Source: Sordaria brevicollis
Lineage: Eukaryota; Ascomycota; Sordariomycetes; Sordariales; Sordariaceae
Length of the DNA stretch: 64,000 nt
Assembly (NCBI GenBank): GCA_033439795.1
Contig: JAUTDP010000001.1
Location: 4,278,001 to 4,342,000 of the forward strand
Reading direction: 5' to 3'
This document shows, piece after piece, positions 1-18,900 of this stretch. Numbering within the stretch: the first letter of the stretch is position 1; every line of letters begins with the position of its first letter. Under the pieces are notes generated by a model, which saw only the letters and a list, made by a program, of their open reading frames with translations, ran no database searches and was not told the DNA's origin. The position numbers were made by a program, and so were the translations under genes.

Positions 1-284
1 ATACAAATGCGATCATTGTAGGACGACGTGCGGTTGACTTACTAATCAAGTCTACTAGGTATGAGTGAGTTTCATATTAAGGATAGAAAAGAGGTTGGGA
101 GAAGTTTAACGTGGGAACAACCCGTTAAATATTCTGAACATATGTCGTGACTGCTTCGATCTTTCCTCTTTTTCTTCTGCTTCTGTGAACTATCTTTCCA
201 AAGCACTTCTACTTACACGTCCTTGTCATCTCTCACAGCTCTATCACAACAAACCTTCAGCCTTGCAACATCAAAACAACCAAA

Positions 285-859
285 ATGGCCATCATTGTGA
301 CCCTCCCCGATGAGTACGGGTAGGTTAAGAATTCCTGATCCTCCTCTAATGATATTATACTAACATGTATACGACAGCTACGTCCTCCTAGCCACCGTCT
401 CCACCTTCTTCGTCAACATCTTCCACTCCATCAACACCGGCAAGGCGCGCAAGGCTTCGGGCATTAAGTATCCTGCCGCTTATGCTTCTGAGGAGGTAGC
501 TGCGAAGGATCCCAAGGCTTTTACTTTCAACTGCGGTAAGTTACTCATCCCTCCCTGTTTACCCCTCCTCCCATAATGGCCAAAAACGATACTGACACAA
601 AAAAGCCCAACGCGCCCACGCCAACTTCACCGAGAACCTCACCCCGGCCATCGGCTCCATCTTGATCGCCGGCCTCAAGTACCCCGTCCTGGCTGGTGCC
701 CTGGGCGGTCTGTGGAGCTTGAGCAGGGTGTTTTATGCCGTTGGGTATACCAAGAGTGGACCCCAGGGTCGCACCACGTTTGGCATTGTGAGCAGCTTGA
801 GCCTGTTTGCGCTGAAGTTGACGGCTGCCTATACGGCGGTGCAGATGGCTTTTTACTAA
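285..859 (+). CDS. MAPEG family, microsomal glutathione S-transferase 3-like
   Basis: Three exons are supported: 285-319, 378-535 and 606-859, with GT..AG introns of 58 and 70 bp, giving 148 residues. The ATG at 285 is preceded by CAAA. The translation has the MAPEG layout: a hydrophobic segment near residues 12-30, the FHSINTGKARKASGIKYP loop, the FNCAQRAHANFTEN motif around residues 63-76 (the FNCxQRAHxN signature of MGST3/LTC4-synthase relatives), then three more hydrophobic segments. The family consists of small four-helix membrane enzymes of the ER and outer mitochondrial membrane that conjugate glutathione or reduce lipid hydroperoxides. The length matches the family (about 150 aa). Activity on a given substrate is inferred from the family only. 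The gene converges on the minus-strand kelch gene, with about 350 bp between the stops. Confidence 0.93.
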
Positions 860-1207
860 ACGAGGAAAAGTTGGGGGGGGCAGCGGGTAGAGGTAGTGTG
901 GAGTAGATAAAACGTAGACGCTATGAAAAGCAACTGGAAAAGCAGTTTAGCCAGGAGGATGTGTGGTGTTCATTGATACGGTTGAGCATTTTATGTGTGT
1001 TGTTGGTCAAGTTTAAGCGGAGGAGCACCGTACTTTCGTGATTAGATTTATAGTCTATCGTTATGCAAATTCGTGGAAATGTAGGTAACAAGAAGGGGTA
1101 TACCAAAGCAAAGGTGTCGTCAAAAACCATATCGTGACAAGCACGGTTTCCCAACCGTTTCATTTCCGCCTTGTCTAGTTTCATCTCCGTCATCCCGTCG
1201 TCTAACA
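860..1207. other. Convergent 3' intergenic region
   Basis: About 350 bp between the stop codons of the MAPEG gene (+) and the kelch gene (-). It should hold both 3' UTRs. I see no further gene or repeat. Confidence 0.6.
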
Positions 1208-3390
1208 TCATGGCATCTCACTAACATTCCTCCTCTCCGGCATCTCGTGAACGACGTTATGCGGCGGAAGTTCATGGGCCTGTTGCTGCCCCTGGTATTG
1301 ATATCCATTCGCACCGTACCCGCCGTTTCCATAACCATCGGTGTATGGCGAGTGGTCACCACCGCCACCGGGGTATGGTGCGTAACCGCCTGGCTGCCAC
1401 TTGTTTTCTTGTACTGGCTGCTGTTGCTGTCCATACTGTGACTCTGGAGACTGTGGCTGTTGCCCTTGCTGGTACTCCTGTCCATTTGCGTCCTCCTCCT
1501 CCGTGAGTCCCTTCTTCTTGGTCCGTCGACGAGCGAGGAAATAACCAAGTGCTATTCCTGCGGTGATGGCTGCGACACCGCCTACCACGCCACCGGCAAT
1601 GGGACCCGCCTTGCTGCTGCTGCTTCCACCACTGTTGCCAGAGGAAGCCCCGTCTGTAGAAGATGGAAATGGCGAAGAGGAATCGGAGGGCGTCGGGGGT
1701 GAGGAGGCATCGCTGTTGTCGGTTTCTTTGAAGTTCTGGTTGGCGAAGACGGCCTCTAGTTGGCTGTTGGTGAAGCCTGATTCGGGTTTTCTGCCTCTGT
1801 TTGGTGGTGCAGGTTAGCGGTTTATTCTACTACTGTGGCTTGCTATCTCCGTGAGGGCTGTTTGCTAGAGAATCACTTACTTATCATTGTACCATTCCTG
1901 GATGGCAGAATTAGGCGTGTACGAGGTGCGATTGGCTTTGTAGGTGTCTGTGATCTTCAGCGTAGCCAGGTCGAACACGGCAATGCCTTGTGAAAAGGGG
2001 TCGCTAGTCGTGAAGACGCCATGGTACATCGTGATAGGTCCTTCTCTCGTTGTGTCAACGCCTCCAATGATTATGATTTGACCACCGCCGACCCCATTGC
2101 AGCTGAGCGAATGTCTCGGATTCCGTGCCGTGTAAGAAGCCTTCGTCCAGTGAAACCCGGGCAGGGTGAGCACATAGGCGTCGTCGTAAATCACGGATGA
2201 GCTGCCCAGATGACGACCCCAGCCAGCATAGATGAGGATCTCGTAGGTCTTGTTGTCTGATGCCACTCCTGCCATACAGTATTCCTGCCGTGGGGCGGGC
2301 GGAGTGCCAGAAGTGCTTTGTTCAAACCAAGCATTGCTGTCAACGTCGTAGATACGCGCGGTGTCGAAGGGAAGGAGCTTTTCATCGGCTTCGTTCGTCT
2401 TCAATTTGCCTTGGAAGCCTCCCAGTGACACCAGAGTTCCCTTTTTGCCGAAGTTGGGAACATAGAGCATGCTTCCAAACTGTTCGGACCCCTGGGTTGA
2501 AGCAAGAGAGACGGATATGTTGGTGGCCTTCCTAGACGCAAAGTCATAGGTGAGAAGACCGCTCGTGGGCCCCTCGCGAACGTCCGATTCATTGCCCCAG
2601 TTGGTGAAGCCTATTGATTGATGTCAGCTTTTCTATCAAAGGTGAATTCAGTGCCGAGGCAAAGAAGGGTTGCTTACCTCCGAGAAAGTAACCAAAACCA
2701 TTGCCGCTAGCAGTCTTCCCTTTAAATGGTCTCGGTTTCTCTGTGAACGTCTTGTCCGCTGTGCTATTCAGGTTTTCCCAGGTTCCGGCTCCTGTGCCAT
2801 CCGGTTTAAATGACCATAGTCCTTGGGGCTGACTGCCTTTGTCTCCAAACATTGATTTGACACCGGCGAATCCAGTGTATAGAACACCTTCAGTCTCGTC
2901 TACCCATAGCCCTCCACCATCGAGGTTGGCGACACCGGAAGGCTTAGATGTTGAGTCGAATCGAAACGAGTCACTCGTCCAGTCCTTGGACAGATCGATC
3001 GAAAGCAAAGAGTTGGCTAGTGCAGGGTTAGGTCAGTGTTGCGATGATCTGTTTGTGAGTAAAGGCAGTCTTACAGTATTGGAACTCAATGTCGTTACCG
3101 CTGTAGTACGAAACCTCACCGCCGTCTATGTACACTCGCCCATCCAGAACCGCGGCTTTGGTTCAGTTAGCCTTGATGTTCACCATGGTCTGAAGAAAAG
3201 ACATCCACGACAAATGCTTACATGAATGATAACCTCTCCGCAAAAATGTCGACGAACTGACCGCACCGTTGACCTGTCGTGGAAGGACGACTGCATCGTC
3301 TGGTTTTGGGAGGGTCGTAATGGTAGCCGCCTGGCATATCCATGGCTGGATTACACACCACAGAAAGGGAGTCGGCCTCCTGACCATCAT
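1208..3390 (-). CDS. Kelch-repeat (beta-propeller) type I membrane protein
   Basis: Five exons on the minus strand: 3390-3222, 3155-3075, 3016-2678, 2610-1881 and 1796-1208. All junctions are GT..AG and keep frame, giving 635 residues. The first in-frame ATG (3388-3390) opens a likely signal peptide with Arg-Arg, then a hydrophobic stretch ending in CQA near residue 21. The middle (about 50-430) shows kelch-like blades: a YIDGGE segment, FLGG, SLGGFQGK, LIYAGW and IIIGGVD. A Ser/Gly-rich linker leads to one membrane helix near residues 504-526 (IAGGVVGGVAAITAGIALGYF) followed by basic ARRRTKKK. The tail of about 105 residues is rich in Gln, Gly, Tyr and Pro. I infer an extracellular or lumenal propeller anchored by one helix with a cytosolic tail. 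Related fungal proteins are mostly annotated only as kelch or cell wall anchored, so I assign no specific function. Confidence 0.88.
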
Positions 3391-7820
<4,430 letters not shown>

Positions 7821-8401
7821 ATGTGAGGACGCTGGACAGGCCGAGTGAGTTGAAGGTAGTGGGTGATGAGCGAGGTTAAATGCAAGCCCCGGATGCCGGC
7901 GAACGACTTTGTTGAAATTATCTAGCGTTAGTTTTATGTGGACTTATACGAGCACAAAAATAGATGCCCATATTAATATGAAGCTAATGCGCTCTGCTTT
8001 CTCGTTTTCAATCTCATCGGAAGTGTTGCCACCGATGGGATGTCGTTAATAAAGGTTTGTGGTTGAAGATTAGAGGCCTTGGCCTTCTGTCCCCATTCAC
8101 ATTCAGGGGCTTGTTTTCCCAGGTTTGGCAGGTGTTGGCAGGCGAACCGTAGCGGTTGCTGCACGGGCTGCAGGGCGCTGACCAAGCATGAAACGGGATG
8201 GGTTGTGGCTGGAAGCTGTCACTTTGTGGCTGGTACCCCGCCAAAAGCACCAGCCACACACCGCCAAAATCTTAGGGCAGGCAGGTCCAGATCCCACAAT
8301 TGGGATTTTTTCGATTTCGTTGTTGTCTTGGATCCTCGGTACGGTCTCCTCCTTCCCACGAACACCATCCAAGTGCATCTTGACAATCACCAGCCGTCAC
8401 C
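7821..8401. other. Intergenic region sec23 to rpl12
   Basis: About 580 bp containing the sec23 3' end and the promoter and 5' UTR of the L12 gene. A pyrimidine-rich stretch (about 8,306-8,360) precedes the L12 start, as often seen in front of highly expressed fungal genes. No other gene is supported. Confidence 0.55.
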
Positions 8402-9299
<898 letters not shown>

Positions 9300-12200
9300 A
9301 TGTTCGGCCTACAAAAGGGTCGGTTTGGGATTCTTGGCATGTGTTTAGGAGTTCAGGGCTTGCTTTACGATCAGGCTTGCCAAACGACGGCAAATCAAAA
9401 ATCACCAAAGACGATTTGAAGGCCGAGCCGTCGTGTTACCTCGTCTTATGATGTGTGCACTTGTATACAGCCAGCCAGCGGTCCATTACGACACTTGGAC
9501 ACGATATCTAGGTTTGCGAGACACTCGAGGAATAAGCGCAGCGCCGAACCCCTAACCCACATTGCCTCCAACCAGTTCTTCCCCCGTCGATTTCGTGTGT
9601 GATGATGTTTCTGCTTTCCCCCACAACTGACTATGCAGTCCCTGAAGTTCACCCGAGTTTGACTCCTTCTCCATGGTCACTCCCGGTTTTTCTTTTTCAG
9701 TTCAGGAAGATTAAAGGTCCTATTACTCACCACGGGTTCCGTTGGCTTTTGCTGTGGAAGATCGAGGTCCATCATTTAGGTCAACATCCCATATCACCCA
9801 ATGACTGTCGCCATTCCGATCGATATCGATATTTCCCCGACGATGATTTCACGAAAACGACTATGACGAACCGAGATAGCAAAATAGAAGAATGTTTCAA
9901 AATAATTTTGGTCCCAACGAGCGTGCTATTTGAAGGAGATGGGGTGTCTGGTTATGTAACGGCGGAATGATCACCACATGCTTCTGGGATGACGGACTGG
10001 GCTATTATATTTTATGTTCCTTGGACATCTCGGAAGCGCATGAGGAAGTGTTCGGTTCGCGATCTTCGGTACTATAATCGCGATTGGACAAATCCATGGT
10101 GCATCCTTGTGCCGTGCGGTTGAACTAACGTGGACTTCAGGTCTGTGTTGTGTTGATGGCAAGACGGTTTTTACCCATGACGCGCCGTCTGGCCCTTAAT
10201 GATTCATGCTTGAACTGGCATGTCCATATTTATGGACCAGAACAACTTCAGCCCCAGAAGAACCATACTCTGTGAAATAGTTCCCGTCCTGCCACCTGAA
10301 GTCCAAACCATTAGAAAAGAACACGTACCTGTCGGTGCAAACCAAATAAAATGTGCCTTTCTAGACCTACGCTAACTTCTACGTGTGCACGAGTCAAAGC
10401 TAGAGACGTTGAGCTTTGATATGCAAAGACGGACCCTTAAAACTCTCTTTCGCACCGGACACTCCACACAATCATCTCACCCAACCCATCAATCTTCTCT
10501 TCACTTCATATCTCTCAACTACGGTCGAGAATCGCAATAGACCACGCACTGAGCAAACATATTGGCGTCACTCAACTTCCATCAACCAGGTGCCTTGCTA
10601 TGTCCTTACAATCAATCATATTTTGCATTACCTGTTTTGCCTGGTATTTGCTTCCCAAACCCTTCTTTCTGTTTACAATTCACCTCACTGCTAACCACTA
10701 GCATTTGAGTAGTGTTTCGACCTCACTGTCATGCAAACATGGTATGGACTATACATTCTGCATCAGTTGGCAAGTGCTAAACACACGAGATTCACTGGGT
10801 AGAATGAAGGTGTTGGGTAACGCGATGTATATACGTACGTTAAGTGTTTGATAATTCTACGCATTTGATAACCACCATGCGCCTTACTCGGGATAACCAG
10901 AGTGACCGGCGTCTTGAAGAGTTTTCGGTGCTGTAGTGGATTCGTAGCATGATAGGTGAAAGTGCTGCTTTTGAAAGGGACGGATAGTGGTGAAAAGATA
11001 TTTGATAACTTGGTTGGCCAACTGTTGACATATAGGGCCCGTGATGCAACAATATATGTCTTGGTGAATCAACGAACAAGTGACACTCTTGTTCAAAGTT
11101 TTGTTCCCGCCAAAGATGTTTCTTTCACTTTTCATGTTTAAAGATGTGATTTAATTCATCTGTGTTGTGTTATCACCGGTTTACCTTTTGGCCCAACCGG
11201 CAGTTTAGGTGCGATGAATTTGATCACCGAGTGCTTAAATGACTACCTCTAGATATTGACACGCGTTTTGTAGGACAAAAAGGTTTATGACGGATGGATT
11301 AATACTAGGGGCAGATTGCTTTAATTTTTCAAGTTCAGGACTGGTCCAACCAAGGACATGCTTCCGAGTGTCCGAACTCAGACACTTGGGTAGGTTACTC
11401 GCACTTCGCTTTGCGTTGCAACAACATGTTTGTAAACGAGGGACAAATGAGATCATGTTATGATATCGCTAGGAATCACGATACTATCCTACTCGGTGAC
11501 ATCCTTAATCTTTCTTGGTTTTAATTTACATTTTCTAGTCCATTTTTATTTTTTTCCATGCTGTTTACCGTAAGCGGCGCCTATGATCAAGATCTATCTT
11601 ATACCTATATCTATCTTATACCTATACATATTCTAGGCTTCCCTGCGGTGACCAGGAGCCCGGAGAAACAAAATTACTTGTCTGTTTCATTTCATGATTT
11701 TCGCTCATGATGATCAGCGGGAAGCATAAACAACATGTTTCAACCTCACCACGTGAGTTTCATATGTAACTTGTGATGGCGGGGGCTTCAAGCTGGATCA
11801 TTTTCTGGTTCTATCCCCTCTACCAGAAACCAACAAGAGATAGAACCCAGATTCTTGGAATCTTGGGGGATGTTAATAGCGACCGCTTACTTTTTCTGAT
11901 GTTTTAGATTGCCCGCATTGCGGCTGTGTCATACCTAGCCTGTGAAAGTCCGGAAACATACATCATGTGTGTGTCTGTAGATACATAGGTATAGATGTGC
12001 GCAGCAAGCTTACATCCGTCCATGGGTAGTGTCTTCTTGGTAGCAAGACACATATCGGTAGTTGGGTTTAAGGTAAGTATCGTCTCGCAAGTGCTATCTA
12101 TGTAAGCAAGATTAAGTTGGCTTTGCCATAAAAATAACACTACTCGCCGAGTGCTTTGCTGCTTTGGCATTACTGGTTACAGTACGGAGTCTTTTGGTGG

Positions 12201-15200
12201 TACAACATTGTGTGAGTGAGTCGTCTCAATCGCGCGTGCGGCAGGTAATATTTTCTTAGTGGTTCCTGCTGGAGGTGAGGCGGGTTGAAGTACCGAAACA
12301 CTTTCATACTGGTTCCAAACAGGGAAGAGATGATATAAAAACAAGAAAGTTCGTCAAGAACCCTGGATTTTGTCCAACAGGTGTTTACTGTGTTCAAACG
12401 GCCAGCTCAACAGGCGACTTCGGACGAATATGTGGTGTTTGACCGATCGGAACTCGTTCAGCTAATCCGGGTAAGATTTTATGAAAGTACCTGTCGATGT
12501 CAGCGCTCCTTCCGGCCAGATAGGTGAGATGGCCGGTGGATTTTCATGTCTTAACTGAACGAATTCCGGCAAAACGGGATACTTGAGGAGTTGGTCTCCA
12601 TGTCACAAGCCTGTCCGCCTGTGTAAAGATCCGACTTGGCTCTTTATCTGCGCCTCGTGTATATGTGTGTGACACACGTCGGTTGCGCGTCCGCTGAATA
12701 TGGACCCCGGGCTCTTGGCCGCCGTTGGCTGGGCCGCAGTCCAGGACACCACCGCCGGGTCCGGGTTGTGTGACCGGACCACACTCTCTGCTAAACCCAC
12801 CAAGGTCTTACCAGAAAGGTGGGGGAGGAGGGGTATCATATGGTTTGAGACAGCTGAAGCTCAACCCTTTTTTTTTCTTTTTCTTTTTCTTTTTTTTTTT
12901 CTTCGCGCTGTTTCAGCGATGGGGTGGTTTCCGTTGCCGCTGCTTATCCCGAGGCGTCTCTTGGGAAGAGGGAACGAAGCAGAAGCATGTTTTCGTCTGG
13001 CGACATGAAACAGCTCAATCGGCAACGGCGGTGATGGTTAATCGAGGAAAATAAGCAAGCATGACGCCCTCCAGAAGTCATCCGAGAATGGGCAATGAGA
13101 AGAGAAGCGAATGTGATAGACGTGCTGCACCATGTTCCCACGCAGTCCACGGCTCCATCCATTCAGCAGATCCAGGGCGCCACAGGGCGCCAAGGGGCAT
13201 GCTTATTAGGAGCTGCCGAGGTGCCGAGAAAGATCTAGCGTTGTGATGGAAGTGGTGGGCTGGCCTGTCAAATGTTGATGACGGGGAGAAGAGGAAAGGT
13301 TGCAGGTTTCTTCGGAGAGGATGCGAGAGCTTTACGCAAGGCTCACCCTCTATCGAGGGATTTTAAGCCAGTAGCATCAACGTGTGGCCCTTCTTGGGGG
13401 TGACTGGAGTGTCAACCCTGAGCTTCTGGCGGACTTCCTGATCTTCTGTGAATCTTTTTCTTGGTTCCTGTATGAAAATAGCCATGCGGATCGCCGCAGT
13501 CATTGGAAGCAGTTGCATACAACGGCCGATGTCTCGTGTGACCAGGCACGATGGGCATAACAAGTAGTGAAGCGAAGCGGAGGTACTTTATGTAAAAATG
13601 AGGAGGATTACGGGGTACCTGTCCACAATATGGAACCCTCTTCTCCTCTAGCGGGGAGTCCGCCCGGCCATGCTGCTTCGATCCTTCTCCCCTGTCCCCA
13701 GTCAGCATTTTGCTAATGACAATCAGAGATGGAGGAGGGGTTGGGTCGGCTTCGGGGGGGAGGGTGAGAGAATAAGAGAGGTGAGAACGGAGAAGACCCG
13801 TTGTTATCATCATAAACAATGTTCACCTTGTAGGTACACTATGGATTGCTCTCTGCTTGTGTCGTGTTTGTTGTACGAAAGCAAGAGAGATACAAGCTCT
13901 TTTTGGAGTTGTAGTCGCCCTGGGTAGTGGGCGCAGTTGCTGGGCGGGCCAGGCCACCGATGGAGAGGCAAATCAGTTGGAGGGACAAGATGCAGAGTGC
14001 AACCCTGTTTCGCACCTCATGTTGCCTGTTGGAAGGCTGCATACATCTCGCATGGCGCTCTATTGGTGACGGCTTTCCCGTTGCTGATGCTGAAATGAGT
14101 GATGGTTGGTAGTACCGGACGTGTGAAGGTGCTTCCACTCTGTGCGCGTGTACATGATGTGTGGGTGTTGAAGTCTGTGCCTTGCACATTTTTCGTCTTT
14201 GAACAGTTAAAGGAAATCTCAACTAACGTATGTATAACCGAGTTATTTGGACCGTACATGACAGCAACGTGTTGAGAAAATGGTATGGACTGGAAATATG
14301 CATGAGAGGAGTTCCATGAATTGACATGTCGCAGTTTATCGTTCCTGGCCAGCTACCTAATTAGCGTCCCCCACGCCTCCTCTAGTCGCAGGTTCCTTCC
14401 CACTGGAGCACGCCAAACCGGGGGCTAAGTGGGAAGGCACAAAAGGCGACAGGGGTGCAACAGACGGACAGCAGGGTCCCCAGGCTGATAGCGTCCCAGG
14501 CGAGCCAGGCAGGGAGGTTCCGTGTGGTTCCGTTGGCAGGCCGCAGGTGCGAATGTGCGCCGCCTGATGACTTTTGGTGCTTCTTGGTTGCTCTTGGTGC
14601 CTTTTGCTCTTCGGCCGCTTTACTGGATCGAGAATATCAGGCATTGGCTCTTGCCGCGTACTTGTATGGTAGGGTGCCTCTAGAGCAGCACGGCAGGCAC
14701 ATGGAGACGGACCGGGCTAGCTCCTTCCAATCTTTAATTGTAAATGCAGTGGAGTTGGTGGTGTAGGGAAAGCACCCGTACCTCCAACAGACTCACACCT
14801 CAACAACTTCTCCTGCTGCAACAAACTGCAAAACCAACCGACGTTCAAACCGCTTTTCTCTTGCAGTCGCTTTCCATCCGATCTTTCTCAATACTTACCT
14901 CGAGACTACAGCACAATTGCAGGAAACCCGCTGTTCGACAAGTCGCAGTTCAGAGTCGGCCGCAAGCGTCTTTGAAGTACGAATCGACAGCACAGTATAG
15001 TACGCGCGTCAGATATCCGGACCACATTGCTCCACCTTCCGGCGCTATTCTAACATTTCGAGTCCCGAATACCGAGTTCGAGCCCCCGCCCGTCCTCGTC
15101 GCCTCCGTTCACTAATATTCGGACGTTGTCGCCGCCGTTCAGAGGGGATCCACACTTGTTCGCTCCCGCTCGGCGAAAGGCCCCCGCACCCGCACCCGCA

Positions 15201-15918
15201 CCCACATCCGCACCGCACTCAGACCGTCAATCCACCGAACCCACGAGTACCTCACGTCCTACTCGGCGCGGAGTTGTCGTTTGTCTTTACACCATCTCTC
15301 GGCCTCTGGCACGGGCGCGCAAGGTGCTGGCACCGGCAATCGGGGTGGGTTGACTGGCCAAGATTGCTGGTTGCTTGGCCATCACGGATCATCACAGAAT
15401 TTTGCTTCGCGTTGTGTCAGGAAAATCGCCCACGTGCGGGACCGTCGTTTTTTTACGGGAGTCTGGACAAGCGGAAAGGTGAGAAGAAGACGGAAAAAAA
15501 GGACTGGGGTCAAACGACGCAGAAACTTTCATCCCAGTATCACCACGGATATCAGATGATAACGGGTGTTGCGCCTGTCCAACCGGTTCGTTGACGTTCG
15601 GATTCTGGATGGCCGCTCGTTATATCACCATCACCAACATCATCAGGATGCGTTGACGGCAAGCAACCCAAGTTTTCGGCCTGATCCAACTCGACAGGCT
15701 CCAAACTTTCGCCAGCTCAACTTCTCGTCACTCACTTCTAGTCTCGCGTGTTTTCCATAATTCGACTGCCTGCTTAGCCCGGAGTTCTATACCCATCCTT
15801 GGATCTGTTTTCGTTCACCATCTCCTTCGCCATCGCGCCTGCAAAAAGTTACTTACAATCCTGACCAGTTTTTGCAAAGACTTACACACGTTCGGTCTAG
15901 TCATCAGTAGATGCTACA
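9300..15918. other. 6.6-kb intergenic region upstream of the OGT-like gene
   Basis: No protein gene could be supported. All open frames are short, overlap in several frames and lack family motifs. Visible features are a T-rich tract interrupted by C at about 12,870-12,902, a repeated 17-mer (ATCTATCTTATACCTAT) near 11,594-11,628, and C/A-rich hexamer repeats (CCGCAC) near 15,184-15,213. From about 14,760 to 15,918 the plus strand is pyrimidine-rich and holds several short upstream ATGs, consistent with a long 5' leader of the downstream gene. That is inference. The rest looks like ordinary intergenic DNA of average base composition. Confidence 0.5.
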
Positions 15919-18900
15919 ATGACGCATCTGGTCCAAATGCACCCTATGGTGCCGCCACCGTTCGACCATCGAGGCTCCTTTCAAGCACAACTCGGGCATG
16001 GACATGGGCACTCGCACGGCCAAGACTACTTTACTCACCATCAGGGCTTCTCACACTACCATCAAGGGCATGATGGGCACCAACAAGGCCACCAACATCA
16101 AAGCCACCAACCGCCGTCGAACCTACATGAACATCATCTTAGCAACTTGAATGCGACACCCCGTTCATTCCCTTCCCGGAGCGCCCAACCGACCTTGCAC
16201 CGCATCACGACGACCTTTCACCGACCCAACGCGCCAGACCACAGTGCCGAACACTCGCTCAGACGAAAAACTCCGAGAGGAACGATCGACAATGGTTACG
16301 ATGGCTCACTCACGCATCTGGCATCCGGGCCGCCTCCGTTGAAGCAGATGGCCCTTCCCGGGCCATCAAGGCTCTTCCCCGGCAGTATCGATCCTGGACT
16401 CTCCGGCTCTTCAACATCTAGCAATCTTCAGCATTCCGTACCCGCCGGTCCCTGGCCATATTCTGTGCCACTAACACCAGGAAGCCTCGCTTCGGCTACC
16501 GAAACGCTTTCGCTCAGGTCAGGCCCCGTAACACCGCTGGGCTGGGGCACTGGTCCGTCGAACGTGGGGCAAGGTTTTGGTGCAGCAAATTGCAACCTCC
16601 TTGCACCGCCAGTCCCTCAGTTCGGTCATCATACGGTGTCCAGCCTGCAGCCACTCCTGGGGCCTGGCTACTACAATCAGCCCATGACCCCAGGAGTGTA
16701 CAGTCCTGCGGCACTCCCACAACCGGTGGTATACAGAGACGGCGTCCTTCCTGAATTCCGAAACTCGTTCAACATCGGTAGCAATTACGCGCAACCAGGA
16801 GCGGTCGTTGACAGCGCTTTCGTGCCTCCAAACTCGGCTATCCAGCAGACTCTTCCTCAAGTCTACGGACCCGGTCAGGCACATTCGCTCCGATTGCCGT
16901 TTTCTGCATACCAGCTTAATGATGGCTTCTCGCATTATGGTCAAGGGCATTTCACGCCACATGCCACATACATTGGCGGTAACACTCAGTACATGAACAC
17001 AAAACCAGGCGGCAACACTGGGGGAGGCATTGGGGAGCCCTCGTCACCATGTCACTTCAAAGATCGGGCACTACACCTGGCCCACAAAGCATATAACGAC
17101 CTTGTCCTGTATTTGAACCATTTACATCGGTACGAACCCAACCCTAAGCCTGGTACCGGACATCGGATTGCATATCCCAGGCCGCCCAGGACCCTTACCC
17201 TTCTAAGTCCCCAGTTCTCTGCGTCTTCCACGCGTCCAAGTGCAGCTGGTGAACTCGCTCAACAATCGAACCAAAACGATACTGTGTCGCGACCTCTTAG
17301 TTACGCCTCTGGCCACTCTAACCTTCACGCACTATATCTCGACAGTCTTAACGGCCATCAAAAGCATGGCTCACATGGACATTACTATCCGACAAAGATA
17401 CCGAAACGTCAGCACGAGTATAACTCACCTCCTGGCGCGGCTAAGACTGCCTTGGATGTATTGTCAAATCTGTGTGAACAGAGTGGGTGGAAATGGGTGG
17501 ATGGAATACTGCTCGGCGGGTGCCTTCATTATGCTCTCGAGCGTTATGACCAGGCGCTTGAGTGGTTCCGACGGGTGCTCAGCATTGACGAAAGCCATGT
17601 TGAAGCCATTTCCCACATGGCAGCAACACTTTACTCCATGAACAGGCCTGATGAAGCCGAGCACCACTGGACGCAAGCAGTGAAGAAACGACCGAGCTAT
17701 TTGGAGGCAGTGGAGAGCTTGGTGAACATGCTAATTTATAGGCATAAGAGCCCCGAAGCGGTCAAGGTGATCGACTTCGTCCAACGCACTTTGAGGGTGC
17801 CCACTCCTGGTCCAGCACATGATCAAGCCAGCGAGACTGGAAGCGAAGCGGATACCGCCTCAACAGCAACCGTCAGAGACTCTAGCCCAGACCCATTTTT
17901 GCATGATACAGATAAAACCGACAGTCCCGATACGTTTTTCGCTGTCACTGCGGAGAATAGTAGGCAACCAGGCTTTGGTTCCAGCGGCTATGCTATTCCT
18001 GGCAGCGAGAATGGTCGGATGATCAGCATTATTCATGCGAAAGGGAATATCCTCTACTCCCTAAAGAACATAGAGGGCGCGTCAAAGGCTTTCGAGGAAG
18101 CTGTTCTGATCAGTACTGGAAGACAAATCAAGGGACTTCGGTCACTTATCCGCCTGATACAGAGTGTTCTGAATCCTGGGAGTGGTGGGATGGCATCGTT
18201 GCAGAATCTTTCGCGAAAGAATCTATCTGCACCCTTACTGCTCCCTCCCGAGAGAGCCAAACACACTGCTAAACTCGTTTTTGCGGCTAGTGGTGGCCAT
18301 CTTCCTGGACTCCAATACGTCGTATCCAATAGCCAAAGGAGGTCGGCCGTATCAACGACAAGTAACGCTCTTCTTTCGCTGGCCAAAATCTTGCAAGATG
18401 CAATGTCGAACGGCGGTTCAGGTGCAGGCGTTTCGCAGCAGTCACCAAGTGTTGGGGATATTCTGGCTCTTTACTACCTGTCTCTTTCTCTCCAGGAAAG
18501 TCCATCCACAGCTAATAACGTGGGGATTCTTCTTGCGAGCGTCCAACTCACGGCGTCACAACAGGTATCTGTTCCAGATGCCTCTACGGCGACGACGATC
18601 CCTGGCATTGTGCCTGGAAGCGGGCTTGCTTTAGCACTGGCTTATTACCAGTACGGACTTACGTTGGATCCGAAGCATGTGCATCTTCACACGAACCTGG
18701 GAAGTCTCCTTAAGGACATCGGCCAACTCGATCTGGCCATATCCATGTACGAGAAAGCAGTGGCCTGTGATGGGACTTTCGACATTGCCCTGACGAATCT
18801 TGCAAATGCGGTCAAAGATAGGGGTCGCACCAACGATGCCATCATCTACTACAAGCGGGCTGTAAGCTCCAATCCTGATTTCGCTGAAGCAGTCTGCGGG

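Noticed and set aside
13412..13819. 135-codon minus-strand frame
   Set aside because: No recognisable domain, and overlaps a plus-strand frame of ordinary random length.
15566..15760. Short frame with HHHHQHHQ read upstream of the OGT-like gene
   Set aside because: A translation of a CATCAC/CATCAA-rich leader. At most an upstream ORF, not a gene.
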